From: Polyangiaceae bacterium
GTDB taxonomy: Bacteria; Myxococcota_A; Polyangia; Polyangiales; Polyangiaceae
Direction: 5' to 3'
Length of the DNA stretch: 64,000 nt
Assembly (NCBI GenBank): GCA_013361525.1
Contig: JABFXY010000114.1
Span: 38,984-102,983 of the forward strand
Shown: positions 16,816 to 25,137 of the stretch, piece by piece
Layout of the letters: each line of letters begins with the position of its first letter
Position numbering within the stretch: position 1 is the first letter of the stretch
Notes under the pieces: generated by a model
Seen by the model: only the letters and a program-made list of their open reading frames with translations
What the model was told of the DNA's origin: nothing
The model's database searches: none
Translations under genes and position numbers: made by a program

Positions 16816-17781
16816 ATGGGCCGCGTCGAAGTTGGTGTGTTGATCGCTGCGATGGCCCTGCACGGCGGAGGCCTCGCGATCGCGCGAGCCATCCCCGAGC
16901 TCACGCCTGCACGCGCTGCGTTCACCGAAGTGATGATGCTCGAGGTCGAGGTCGCGCCCGAGCCGGTTCGGCGCGCGGTCGTAGCCGAGCAGCAGCCGGA
17001 TCAGACGCAGCCTGAGAACACGCAAGCCATCGCGATGAACACCGAGCAGCCGACCTCGAAAGGGCACCGCTCCAGCAGCGGCGCTGCGTCGAGCGAGCCC
17101 GGCTCCGGTGGTACGGACGAGAATTCGAGCTCCGAGGGCGTCGTCACGGGTCCTGGTACGCCGGGTGAAGAGGATTGGACCGGTCCGCCCGGGGGCCCGG
17201 GTACCGGGCCCGGAGGCCCGCCGGGGATCAGCCCGCTCGCGGCCGCGATCGCGTTGAACAACGCAGCTGCGCCCGCCGCGCCTACCGAGGCGCCGAAGGC
17301 GAAGAAGGCCGACCGAGACTCGGCGAACCGCGTCATCAAGGACGAGCTTCGCAAGAAGGACAAAGCCCTCGGCCTGGATCTTCCCGCCGCCGGCACGATC
17401 GCCAGCATGATCAAGGCGCAGATGCAGGGCTCCGACGCGCCTGGCGACGCGAAGGCGTCGTTCCAGGTCGTCTTGGGTCCCAGCGGGAACGTCCAAGCCG
17501 TGAAGGTGCTCAGCTTCGCGGGCGGCGCCGCGTCGACGTACGAGGGGATCGCGCGAAACGTGAAGGCTGCGCTCTCCGCGCGGAAGCTGAACCTGACCGA
17601 GGACTACAAGAAGGGCGCGATCGTCGTCGTGAACGCCCAGTCCAAGATGCAGATGCCCTCGGGCGCCGAGGTCGGCGCCGGGTTGAAGTTCAGCCTCAAG
17701 CAAGAGTTCGATGTCGCCGACATCGGCGCGAGCCCGGTTCGCGTCGTGAAGGTGAACTTCAGCGCCAAGCCCGTGGAGTAG
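16816..17781 (+). CDS. TonB-like energy transducer family protein
   Basis: 321 residues. An N-terminal hydrophobic stretch (VGVLIAAMALHGGGLAIARA) resembles the TonB membrane anchor with a His. A long Gly/Pro/Ser-rich spacer (residues 70-165) follows, which would span the periplasm, and a C-terminal domain (AKASFQVVLGPSGNVQAVKV) recalls the TonB-C fold. Two other TonB/Exb components are encoded near 31.5-33.8 kb, but none is adjacent here. It starts 3 nt after the acyltransferase gene. TonB assignment is by architecture only. Confidence 0.6.
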   Translation: MGRVEVGVLIAAMALHGGGLAIARAIPELTPARAAFTEVMMLEVEVAPEPVRRAVVAEQQPDQTQPENTQAIAMNTEQPTSKGHRSSSGAASSEPGSGGTDENSSSEGVVTGPGTPGEEDWTGPPGGPGTGPGGPPGISPLAAAIALNNAAAPAAPTEAPKAKKADRDSANRVIKDELRKKDKALGLDLPAAGTIASMIKAQMQGSDAPGDAKASFQVVLGPSGNVQAVKVLSFAGGAASTYEGIARNVKAALSARKLNLTEDYKKGAIVVVNAQSKMQMPSGAEVGAGLKFSLKQEFDVADIGASPVRVVKVNFSAKPVE

Positions 17782-17793
17782 CGCGGGCGCGCG

Positions 17794-17823
17794 GTCCGCG
17801 GGCCGAAACGCGAAAACGCGGAC
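17794..17823 (+). terminator. Possible terminator between convergent genes
   Basis: GTCCGCG (17794-17800) and CGCGGAC (17817-17823) pair as a 7-bp stem with a 16-nt loop in the 50-nt space between two convergent genes. No T tract follows. Confidence 0.3.
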
Positions 17824-17831
17824 GCCGGCGC

Positions 17832-18476
17832 TCAGGCCTTCGGCACCTTGACCTTCATCCCGGCTTTCACGCCGTGTTTACGGCTCCATCCGGCGTTGAC
17901 CTCGAGCACGTAGCGAGCGTTGCAGCCGGAGCTGAAGGTCTCGTCGGTGAGGGTCGGGGTGTTCTCTTCGATTGCGACGATCGTCCCGTCGGCGGCGATG
18001 AACATCATGTCGAGCGGGATGCAGGTGTTTCGCATCCAGAAGTTGAGCTCGCGGTCGTACTCGAAGATGAACAGCATGCCGTCGTTTTCCGGCAGGCTCG
18101 TTCGGTACATCAGGCCGCGCATGCGGTGCTCGTCCTCTTTGGCGATCTCGGCATCGACGGTCAGGAGGCCTTCGGACGCGCCGCGAATCTCGACGCGCTT
18201 TCGCACGAGCTCGGGCACGGGCCCGGGATCGGCTGGGCATCCAGGCGCGGGAACGGGTCCGGTGACGGTCCGCGTGGGCTCGGCAGGGGTCTCTTTGAGG
18301 CAGCGGTTGGGCAGGATCGGTCGCGACGGCGTCGTCGTCGTCTGCGCTGGCTCAGACTGGCCCTTCGCCTCGGTGCTGTCCCTCGTCACGGTCGGCTCGG
18401 GCGCGCGCGGATCACAGGCGCAAAGGGACGAAGCGAGGACGAGAGCGACCGCGAGGCCGTGCGAAGTCCGTGACAT
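17832..18476 (-). CDS. DUF192-domain lipoprotein
   Basis: 214 residues. The signal peptide (MSRTSHGLAVALVLASSLCAC) has a lipobox-like end. A Thr/Pro-rich spacer to about 95 is followed by a DUF192 domain: RMRGLMYRTSLPENDGMLF, the conserved FWMRNTCIPLDMMFI, and a final Gly-Val-Lys-x-Gly block. DUF192 proteins are small secreted or membrane-bound beta-barrel-like domains of unknown biochemical role, often exported. The domain signature is strong. It converges on the TonB-like gene. Confidence 0.85.
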   Translation of the reverse strand: MSRTSHGLAVALVLASSLCACDPRAPEPTVTRDSTEAKGQSEPAQTTTTPSRPILPNRCLKETPAEPTRTVTGPVPAPGCPADPGPVPELVRKRVEIRGASEGLLTVDAEIAKEDEHRMRGLMYRTSLPENDGMLFIFEYDRELNFWMRNTCIPLDMMFIAADGTIVAIEENTPTLTDETFSSGCNARYVLEVNAGWSRKHGVKAGMKVKVPKA

Positions 18477-18575
18477 CGGGAGCTTCTTACTACTGGGCAC
18501 GAGCCGCCTCAAACAGCCGGCGAAGAGCAAGGTCAAAACACCTCATGAATCGTTCGGCCTGGCGAGACAATTGCT

Positions 18576-19154
18576 ATGCTCGCGGCCATGCGCTCCACCC
18601 GGTTGCTTGTCTTCGTCGGGATTGCCCTGATGGCGCCGACCGGACTGATGCTCGTCGCCTCCGCGGGGTGCGACAACACTGTCATCGTCCCTGACGGGGA
18701 CGGCGGCAGTGGTGGGAGCGGCGGGGAAGGGGTCGGACTCATCCCTTCGACCAACACCGGCCTTGGTGGTGAAGACGCCGGCCACGATGCCTTGAACGAG
18801 TTCATCGATCCGGGCTGCAAAGATCAGCCGCCTCCGCTCGAGGACTTTCAGTGCGACCCGGAGAACCAAGGCAACGGCGACTGCCAGATCGGCGAGGGTT
18901 GTTACATCTACGTCGACTACCCCGAAGATCCGTGCGGCCAGGAGATCTACGGCTCACTCTGTTTGCCGGAAGGCTTCGGTCAGCAGGGTGATCCTTGCGG
19001 CGGCGCGCAAGATTGCTCCGCCGGCCACGTCTGCGTCGTCACCGGCTCCGGCACCCAATGCGTCGTGATGTGTGATCTCGACGGTCCGAGCGACTGCCCG
19101 TCGGGCCTCGTTTGCGAGCCCATCGACGTGGATGGCTTCGGCGGTTGTCTGTAA
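18576..19154 (+). CDS. Cys-rich surface lipoprotein with Gly-rich linker
   Basis: 192 residues (an ATG at 18588 is an alternative start). A signal peptide ends at the lipobox ASAGC. A Gly/Ser-rich linker (DGGSGGSGGEG) precedes a Cys-rich domain containing repeated C-x5-C type motifs (CQIGEGCYIYVDYPEDPC, CGGAQDCSAGHVCVV, CPSGLVCEP). The pattern x-C-x-D-C-x-x-G-x-x-C recalls EGF-like or disulfide-rich modules seen in secreted proteins of Polyangiales. It is 19 nt upstream of a second lipoprotein of related style, so the two probably form an operon. Confidence 0.75.
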   Translation: MLAAMRSTRLLVFVGIALMAPTGLMLVASAGCDNTVIVPDGDGGSGGSGGEGVGLIPSTNTGLGGEDAGHDALNEFIDPGCKDQPPPLEDFQCDPENQGNGDCQIGEGCYIYVDYPEDPCGQEIYGSLCLPEGFGQQGDPCGGAQDCSAGHVCVVTGSGTQCVVMCDLDGPSDCPSGLVCEPIDVDGFGGCL

Positions 19155-19173
19155 ACCACCGAGCGAGAGCAAC

Positions 19174-20889
19174 ATGCCCAAACGCGCTCGTCTGACCCGG
19201 GTCGTTCTCGCCGCACTCGGCGCGACCCCGCTGTTCATCACGCTCGGATCCGCGTGCGGCGCGCGCGACGATCTTCCCGATCTGCCGCCGGTCCCGCCTG
19301 TCCCCGAGTGTGTCGTCGACGCCGACTGCGAAGGCTTCGACGACCTCTGCCGCAACGTTCGCTGCGTCCCCGACGACGGCAGCGGCGGTGGGGACGAAGG
19401 TGGTGGGGCGGTCGGGGGCAGTGCTGTCGGAGGCAGTGCTGGCGGCGACGTGATCGGTGGTGCCGATGGCCGCGCGATCACGCTGCGACGCGGGCAGTGC
19501 CGCGAGGTGAACCCCGTCGACTGCGACGACGGCGACATCTGCACGATCGACACTTGCGATCCGGCGACCGGCAGCTGCTCTTCGGAGCTCGCCGTTCACG
19601 ACAACGACGGCGACGGCTTCAACGGCCCGCGAGAGGGAACGAAAGCAGGCGATCCGGACTCGTGCGGCGACGACTGCGACGACACGAACGAGAACGCATT
19701 CCCCGGCAACACCGAGGTCTGCGACGGCGCCGACAACGACTGCAACGGTATCGTCGACGACAACGCGACGTTCATCCCGATCGAGCTCGAGCCGGTCCGC
19801 ATCTCGCCCGACGGGCAAACGCCGGCTGGTCCCGGCGGCCTCGCGTGGAGCGGCGAGTCGTACGTTGCGACGTACACCGGCACGTCGAGCGGCTTCGACA
19901 TCTGGCGCTCTCAGCTCGCGCCGAACGGCGACAAGCTGCAAGACGACGAGCTGCTCAAGATCTCCAACAGCGACGGCATGGGCGGCCCGATCGTGTGGAC
20001 GGGCGACCGCTACGGCGTCGCCTGGCAAGAGCGGCGCGACGGCGACTACGAGATCTACTTCCGGTTGCTCGACGCGAGCGGCGCGACCGTCGTCACCTCA
20101 CCCGTTCAACTCTCGGATGCGTTCGGCTTCTCGGTGAATCCGGATCTCGGTTGGACCGGCACGCGTTTCGTCGCTGTTTGGCAAGACGAGCGCAGCGGTC
20201 AATTCAGCATCTTCGGTCGAACCATCACGCTCGAGGGCGCGCCGGATTCGGGCGAGGTTCAGCTCGTCCCCGAAGGCGGCTTCCCCGACGAAGCCCCGGT
20301 CGTCGCTGCCAGCAGCCAGGGCATCGGCGTCGCGTGGGGACACGGCGATGCGCTCGCGCACTTCATCCAGTTCCAGACCTTCGGCTTCGATCTCCAGGCC
20401 ACGTCGGACGTGGTCACGCTGACCGACGGAACGACCGACGCCGTGTACCCGGCCGTCGCCTACAACGACGGTACGTACGTCGTTGCCTGGTTCGATCGAT
20501 CGGCGAGCCCGCAGGGCATCTACGCAGCGGTCATCAGCGACGAAGGTCAGCTCGTCGTGGCGCCGAAGCTCGTGTCGAGCACGCCGGCCGGACGTCACTC
20601 GCGCTACCCATCGATGCGCGCCCTCGGCGACAGAATCCTGCTCGTGTTCTCGGACGACCGGGACGGCGGCCAATACGAGCTCTACGGCCGCATGCTCACG
20701 GCCTCCCTCGATCCACTCACCGAGCCACAACGGATCACGCAGGCCACCGGCGATTCGGTGTACCCGAAGCTGGCGTTCGGGCCCGATGGCAACGTCGGCA
20801 TTCTGTTCCGCGACGATCGGCTGGGCGAGCAACACGTCTTCTTCACGCGCCTCGGGTGCCTCGCGGGCACGACGCCGCCCAATCCGTGA
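19174..20889 (+). CDS. MopE-motif lipoprotein with seven propeller-like repeats
   Basis: 571 residues. A lipoprotein signal ends at LGSAC. A Cys-rich segment and a Gly-rich linker follow, then the calcium-type motif of MopE proteins (NDGDGFNGPREG, CDDTNENAFPGNTEVC, DGADNDCNG) at about 145-195. From residue 210 to the end, seven repeats of about 45-55 residues carry a G/Y-x-W/F core, for example WSGESYVATYTG, WTGDRYGVAWQE, WTGTRFVAVWQD and GTYVVAWFDRSA; seven such units could form a beta-propeller. It is likely surface-exposed and calcium-binding. It follows the preceding lipoprotein gene closely. Partner or ligand unknown. Confidence 0.8.
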   Translation: MPKRARLTRVVLAALGATPLFITLGSACGARDDLPDLPPVPPVPECVVDADCEGFDDLCRNVRCVPDDGSGGGDEGGGAVGGSAVGGSAGGDVIGGADGRAITLRRGQCREVNPVDCDDGDICTIDTCDPATGSCSSELAVHDNDGDGFNGPREGTKAGDPDSCGDDCDDTNENAFPGNTEVCDGADNDCNGIVDDNATFIPIELEPVRISPDGQTPAGPGGLAWSGESYVATYTGTSSGFDIWRSQLAPNGDKLQDDELLKISNSDGMGGPIVWTGDRYGVAWQERRDGDYEIYFRLLDASGATVVTSPVQLSDAFGFSVNPDLGWTGTRFVAVWQDERSGQFSIFGRTITLEGAPDSGEVQLVPEGGFPDEAPVVAASSQGIGVAWGHGDALAHFIQFQTFGFDLQATSDVVTLTDGTTDAVYPAVAYNDGTYVVAWFDRSASPQGIYAAVISDEGQLVVAPKLVSSTPAGRHSRYPSMRALGDRILLVFSDDRDGGQYELYGRMLTASLDPLTEPQRITQATGDSVYPKLAFGPDGNVGILFRDDRLGEQHVFFTRLGCLAGTTPPNP

Positions 20890-21044
20890 TTCGTACGAAT
20901 CGACTGTAAGGTCGTTCGGCCCGTCACGTTTGTGAGCGCTGGCGGCACCTGGCTGGGCCAACCGCCATCACTGGGCGCGCGACGTGCGTCGCGTCGGCGT
21001 GTCCGTGACCTCACGAGAACCCCTCACGCTCGAGGCCAACGTCC

Positions 21045-23285
21045 ATGCGAAGCGCTCTCTTTTTGATCTCGGCCCTCTCGCTTTCGGCGCTCGGATGCGC
21101 CTCCTCGCTGACGAGCCACGTCGAGACGAACGCGCACCTCGGTCGCGTCGTCGTGTACCGCAACGGCATCGCGTACTTCGAGCGAACGGCCGAGGTCAGC
21201 GGCGGCGAGTTCGAGCTCGCGGTCCCCGCCGACAAGGTCGACGACTTCCTCAAGTCGCTCACTGTGCTCGACGCGGAGACGAAGCAGCCGACGCCGATCG
21301 CGTACCCGACGCGGCCGCCGGTCTCGAACACCGGCCTCATCACGATGAAAATCCAGCTGAAAGAGCCTGGATCCGAGGACGATCCGAAGCGCCTGCTCCT
21401 TTCGTACGTGACGGAGGCTCCGAGCTGGAAGCCGAGCTACCGAATCGTGCTCGGCAAAGACAAGAAGGTCGGCCTCGAGGGCTGGGCAATCGTCGACAAC
21501 ACCAGCGGCGAAGACTGGCGCGACGTGAAGCTCGGCGTCGGATCGAGCTCGGCGCTCTCCTTCCGCTACGATTTGCACTCGGTTCGCAACGTTGCGCGCG
21601 AGACGCTCGCGCCCACCGACCTGTTCGCGCAGGCGCCTCCGACCGGGATGAGCGTCTTTTCGACGCCCGGCGTGCTCGACGTCGTCGACGACGAGACGCT
21701 CGCACAGGCCGACAACTTCCGCGGCGCCGGCGGCGGGCTCGGCCTCGACCACGACGGTAAAGGCGACGGCGAGAGGTTCGCCCGCGAGGAGTCGAAGCCC
21801 GAGCAGCCGATGCCGGTCGCGGGAACCACCACCGCGTCAGAGGTGACCGTCACCGGCATGGGGAGGCGCAAACCCAGCAAGGACACAAAGAAGCTCGAGT
21901 CCGCGCAGAAAGAGCCGGAGGAGCAAATCTCCGCGGGCGAATATCGAATCCAGACGCTCGCGACGCGCGTCGCGAACGATCAGGGTCAGCGATACGTCGT
22001 CGAAGGTTTCGCGAGCAAGAACGACGAAGACCGGAATTCCGCCGCGCTCGATCGCGCCAATCGCCTGCGCAACCAGCTCATCGCGAAGGGCGTGAGCCCC
22101 GACAGGATCGACGCCATCGCCAACACCGCGATCGTCGGCGACGTCGGCGGCGCGCGCGTCATCACGGCCAAAGGCAAGCTCGCGGCGAATCAAGAGCCGC
22201 GCGACGCCGACGGCGTCGACGACGACGGCGAGCCGACGGACCAAGGTGATCTCGAGCCGATCGGTACCTCCCATTTCGAGTCGAAGTTGCCGATGACCGT
22301 GGATCGAGGATCGAGCGCGATGGTGTCGATCCTCAAGACGGAGACGAGCGGTGAGGTCGTCTACCTCTACGATCCCGAGTCGGCGCGTGGCTCGAAGACA
22401 CACGCCTTCAAGTCGGTGCGCCTGCAGAACCCGACCGAATCCACGCTCGAGACCGGCCCGGTCACCGTGTTCGGTGAAGGTGGGTTCGTGGGCGAGGGGA
22501 TGACCGAGCCGATCCCGGGCAAGAGCGCGAGCTTCGTTCCGTTCGCGCTCGATCGACAGATCATCGTCGAGACGAAAGACGAAGAGAACGAATCGATCCA
22601 GAAGATCCTCACCGCGCAGCGCGGGGTCCTCTCGACCGAGATGCGCAAACACCACGCGCAGAACCTCGTCATCCACAACCGCCTCGCGGAGGACACGACC
22701 GTCTACGTGCGCCACACCGTTCCGAAGGGCTACACGCTGACGAAACACCCGAAGGACGTCGAGCGCATCGGCGACGCGCATCTGTTCCGCGTCACGGTGC
22801 CCGCGGGCTCGAAGCTCGACGTGACGATCGAGGAGGAGACGCCGATCTTCAAGACGGTCGACATCCGCTCGACCGCCGGCATGGATCTCGTGAAGGCGTT
22901 CGTGTCGTCCGCGGCGGCCGAAGGCGCGGCCGGCGACAAGCTGAAGGGCCTCGTCGAGCTGCAGAAAGATCTCGGCAACATCGAGCAGAAGATCGACACG
23001 CAGCGTGAGCAGATGGGCGAATACAAAGACCGCATGAACGAGCTGCACGCGCAGATCGTCACTTTGAAGGCCGTGAAGACCGGCGGCTCGCTCATGAAGA
23101 ACCTCGAGAAGAAGCTCGAGGAGGTGAGCGACAAGCTCTCCGCGGCGACCGTGCAGCTCGTCGCGCTCGAGGAGCAGCGCATGATCTCACGCATCAAGCT
23201 GCAGGACGGTGTCGCGGAGCTCTCGCTCGATCGCGCGCCGGACGAGGATCCGAAGAAGCGTCCGGGGAAGGTCGCCGAGAAGTAG
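21045..23285 (+). CDS. DUF4139-family exported protein with OmpA-like insertion
   Basis: 746 residues. A lipoprotein signal (MRSALFLISALSLSALGC) is followed by an N-terminal DUF4140/4139-type segment (VVVYRNGIAYFERTAEV) and the large DUF4139 C-terminal region, ending in a coiled coil (residues about 620-720). Between them, near 300-375, lies a segment (YRIQTLATRVANDQGQRYVV then DRIDAIANTAIVG) that resembles an OmpA-C type peptidoglycan-binding fold. DUF4139 proteins are bacterial exported proteins of unknown role, possibly chaperone-like. A signal followed by two domains fits an envelope protein. A terminator with a T tract follows. Confidence 0.75.
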   Translation: MRSALFLISALSLSALGCASSLTSHVETNAHLGRVVVYRNGIAYFERTAEVSGGEFELAVPADKVDDFLKSLTVLDAETKQPTPIAYPTRPPVSNTGLITMKIQLKEPGSEDDPKRLLLSYVTEAPSWKPSYRIVLGKDKKVGLEGWAIVDNTSGEDWRDVKLGVGSSSALSFRYDLHSVRNVARETLAPTDLFAQAPPTGMSVFSTPGVLDVVDDETLAQADNFRGAGGGLGLDHDGKGDGERFAREESKPEQPMPVAGTTTASEVTVTGMGRRKPSKDTKKLESAQKEPEEQISAGEYRIQTLATRVANDQGQRYVVEGFASKNDEDRNSAALDRANRLRNQLIAKGVSPDRIDAIANTAIVGDVGGARVITAKGKLAANQEPRDADGVDDDGEPTDQGDLEPIGTSHFESKLPMTVDRGSSAMVSILKTETSGEVVYLYDPESARGSKTHAFKSVRLQNPTESTLETGPVTVFGEGGFVGEGMTEPIPGKSASFVPFALDRQIIVETKDEENESIQKILTAQRGVLSTEMRKHHAQNLVIHNRLAEDTTVYVRHTVPKGYTLTKHPKDVERIGDAHLFRVTVPAGSKLDVTIEEETPIFKTVDIRSTAGMDLVKAFVSSAAAEGAAGDKLKGLVELQKDLGNIEQKIDTQREQMGEYKDRMNELHAQIVTLKAVKTGGSLMKNLEKKLEEVSDKLSAATVQLVALEEQRMISRIKLQDGVAELSLDRAPDEDPKKRPGKVAEK

Positions 23286-23302
23286 AAGCGGTCCGGACGA
23301 AG

Positions 23303-23339
23303 AAACGCGGCGAGCACCGAGCGGTGCCTGCCGCGTTTT
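23303..23339. terminator. Bidirectional Rho-independent terminator
   Basis: AAACGCGGC (23303-23311) pairs with GCCGCGTTT (23330-23338), with a smaller inner stem GCACC/GGTGC. It is followed by T on the + strand, and the mirrored A tract gives a T tract on the minus strand. It lies between two convergent genes and can stop both. Confidence 0.75.
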
Positions 23340-23365
23340 CATGTTTGTGGAGCGCGATCGATGGG

Positions 23366-23875
23366 TCAGCCGCCTTGGCACTCCATCCAGGAGTTGTTCT
23401 TGTCCGCCATCTCGAGGCACTCCGTGTCGGTTGGGCACTCGCACGTGTCGGTGCAGAGGATCGCGCAATGGTATTCCGTAACGAAGCCATCGACTTCCTG
23501 GCACGTGTAGCCTTCCGGGCAGGGGGGCCCGTTGGGAACGCAGATGTCGCCGATCGCCGACGCGTCCTCGGTGATCACCTCGCAGGTGCCGCCGCCGGCA
23601 CCACCATCGCCGTTGCCGCCTTGGGCCGCGCCGCCTTGGGCGCTGCCGCCTGTTGCGTCTCCGCCGGTTCCAGCGCCGCCGCCGCCCGCTGCGGCGCCAC
23701 CGCCGCCCGTCGCTTCGCCGCCTTCACCGCCTTGATTGTTGCCGCCGGTCGACGCCGTCCCGCCGCCGCCGCTCGAAGGTGAGCCACCGCTGCCTCCGCC
23801 GCCGGGCGAGTCGTCGCCGCACGCGATCACCACCATCGACAACCCGAGACCAAGGAAAAGATTAGAAAGCTTCAT
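23366..23875 (-). CDS. Cys-rich lipoprotein with long Gly-rich linker
   Basis: 169 residues. The signal peptide (MKLSNLFLGLGLSMVVIAC) ends in a lipobox. A Gly/Ser/Thr/Ala-rich linker of nearly 80 residues, with repeats such as GGEGGEATGGGG, is followed by a Cys-rich domain (CEVITEDA, CVPNGPPCPEGYTCQE, CTDTCECPTDTEC). The same arrangement is seen in other lipoproteins of this window. No function is recognisable. It converges on the DUF4139 gene, with a shared terminator between them. Confidence 0.75.
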   Translation of the reverse strand: MKLSNLFLGLGLSMVVIACGDDSPGGGGSGGSPSSGGGGTASTGGNNQGGEGGEATGGGGAAAGGGGAGTGGDATGGSAQGGAAQGGNGDGGAGGGTCEVITEDASAIGDICVPNGPPCPEGYTCQEVDGFVTEYHCAILCTDTCECPTDTECLEMADKNNSWMECQGG

Positions 23876-23945
23876 GCCTCGAGTGTAGCGGATGGAACAG
23901 CGGTGTTCCCCTCAAGTCTTCTCCAGGGGCACCGCCTGTACGCAC

Positions 23946-24983
23946 CTACGTTCGCTTGCTGTCTTTTTCACGCAGGTAGCCGCCGACGACGATGCTCTCG
24001 CCGGTGTCGATCACACTCTGCCGAAATGATCGCGGAACCACGCCGAGCTCCGCCTGAATGCGGCGATTGTCGAAGCGGGGCGCGTGTCCGAGGTTTCGCT
24101 TCAAGAAGCCGAAGGTGAGCCGCTTGTCGAAGATCGCGGTTGCGTACATGAGCAAGTCGGGGAGCGGTACGGACGGAACTTTCGTGTCGGGGAATGCGAG
24201 CTTGAGCTCGGCCGCCATCAACCGCAGGCCCGCCGCGTCGCTCGAGCAGATGTAGCGGGTGCTCGGGTTCGGGATCTCCAGCGCGCGGACGTGCGCGCGC
24301 GCGAGGTCGCGAACGTCGACGACCTGAAAATGAAGATCGGGCACGCCGGGCCAGGTCCCGCGCATCAGCTCGAAGAGGACAGCGGGGCTCGTTCGAAGAT
24401 GTTGCTCGGTCATGACGGGGCCGAGCACGAGCGACGGCAACATCGCGACGAGCTTCACGTTCGTGTCCTGGACGAGGAAGCGCGCGGCTCGCTCGGCTTC
24501 GACCTTCGAGGTTCCGTATGCGTCGCTCACCACGTTGGCGGTGTCGTTCCAGTCCTCCTCGGTGAACACCGTCTCGACGGGCCGGTTTTGTCCCGCGACC
24601 GCTGCAACGCTCGAGGTCATGACGATGCGTTCGACGGTGCTGCTCGCGAGCGCCGCGCGGACGACGTTCTTCGTTCCGTTCACGGCGACGTCGACGATCT
24701 CACGCTGCGGATCTTTCGCCGTGAGGGCGACGGCGCTCGCCGAATGGACGACGAAGCTCGCCCCGCGGAAGGCCTCGTCGAACGAGCCGTCATGCTCCAA
24801 GTCGCCGGCCGCGAGCTCGAGCAGCTCGTTCGCGCGCGGCAGCGCGAAGAGGTGCGCCGCCTTCTTCTTGTCCGACGGATCGCGCATCGTCGCGCGCACG
24901 CGATAGCCGCGCTCGAGGAGCTGTTCGACGACGTACGACCCGACGAAACCGGTGGCGCCTGTCACACAGGCGAGCTTGCTCAT
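23946..24983 (-). CDS. NAD(P)-dependent epimerase/reductase (DFR-like, extended SDR)
   Basis: 345 residues. The Rossmann motif GATGFVG lies near the N-terminus (VTGATGFVGSYVVEQL). The catalytic YxxxK is YGTSK (in SDAYGTSKVEAERA), with an upstream catalytic-type Ser region MTSSVAAVAG. The length and motif order match dihydroflavonol-reductase-like extended short-chain dehydrogenases, which reduce ketones or act on sugar and lipid substrates. The substrate is not predictable; the resemblance does not mean flavonoid metabolism. It stands alone on the minus strand and its downstream neighbour is a lipoprotein. Confidence 0.85.
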   Translation of the reverse strand: MSKLACVTGATGFVGSYVVEQLLERGYRVRATMRDPSDKKKAAHLFALPRANELLELAAGDLEHDGSFDEAFRGASFVVHSASAVALTAKDPQREIVDVAVNGTKNVVRAALASSTVERIVMTSSVAAVAGQNRPVETVFTEEDWNDTANVVSDAYGTSKVEAERAARFLVQDTNVKLVAMLPSLVLGPVMTEQHLRTSPAVLFELMRGTWPGVPDLHFQVVDVRDLARAHVRALEIPNPSTRYICSSDAAGLRLMAAELKLAFPDTKVPSVPLPDLLMYATAIFDKRLTFGFLKRNLGHAPRFDNRRIQAELGVVPRSFRQSVIDTGESIVVGGYLREKDSKRT

Positions 24984-25030
24984 GCCGCGGATATTAGTGC
25001 GGCGCCTCCCGATCTCGGGCCGCTTTTCAG

Positions 25031-25126
25031 AACCGCAAGGGCGCGAAGGGGAGAAGAAGAACGCAAAGAAGACAGTAGTTTTCTCCTTCCTCTGCGCGCT
25101 TTCTCTGCCCTTCGCGCCTTTGTGGT
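25031..25126. repeat. Long imperfect inverted repeat
   Basis: Two arms of about 45 nt (25031-25075 and about 25081-25126) are inversely complementary with scattered mismatches and a short centre; the best-matching block is GGCGCGAAGGG on the left against its complement on the right. It lies between two minus-strand genes, has no reading frame, and resembles a hairpin-forming dispersed repeat or MITE remnant. Confidence 0.65.
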
Positions 25127-25137
25127 TTGTCTTGTCG

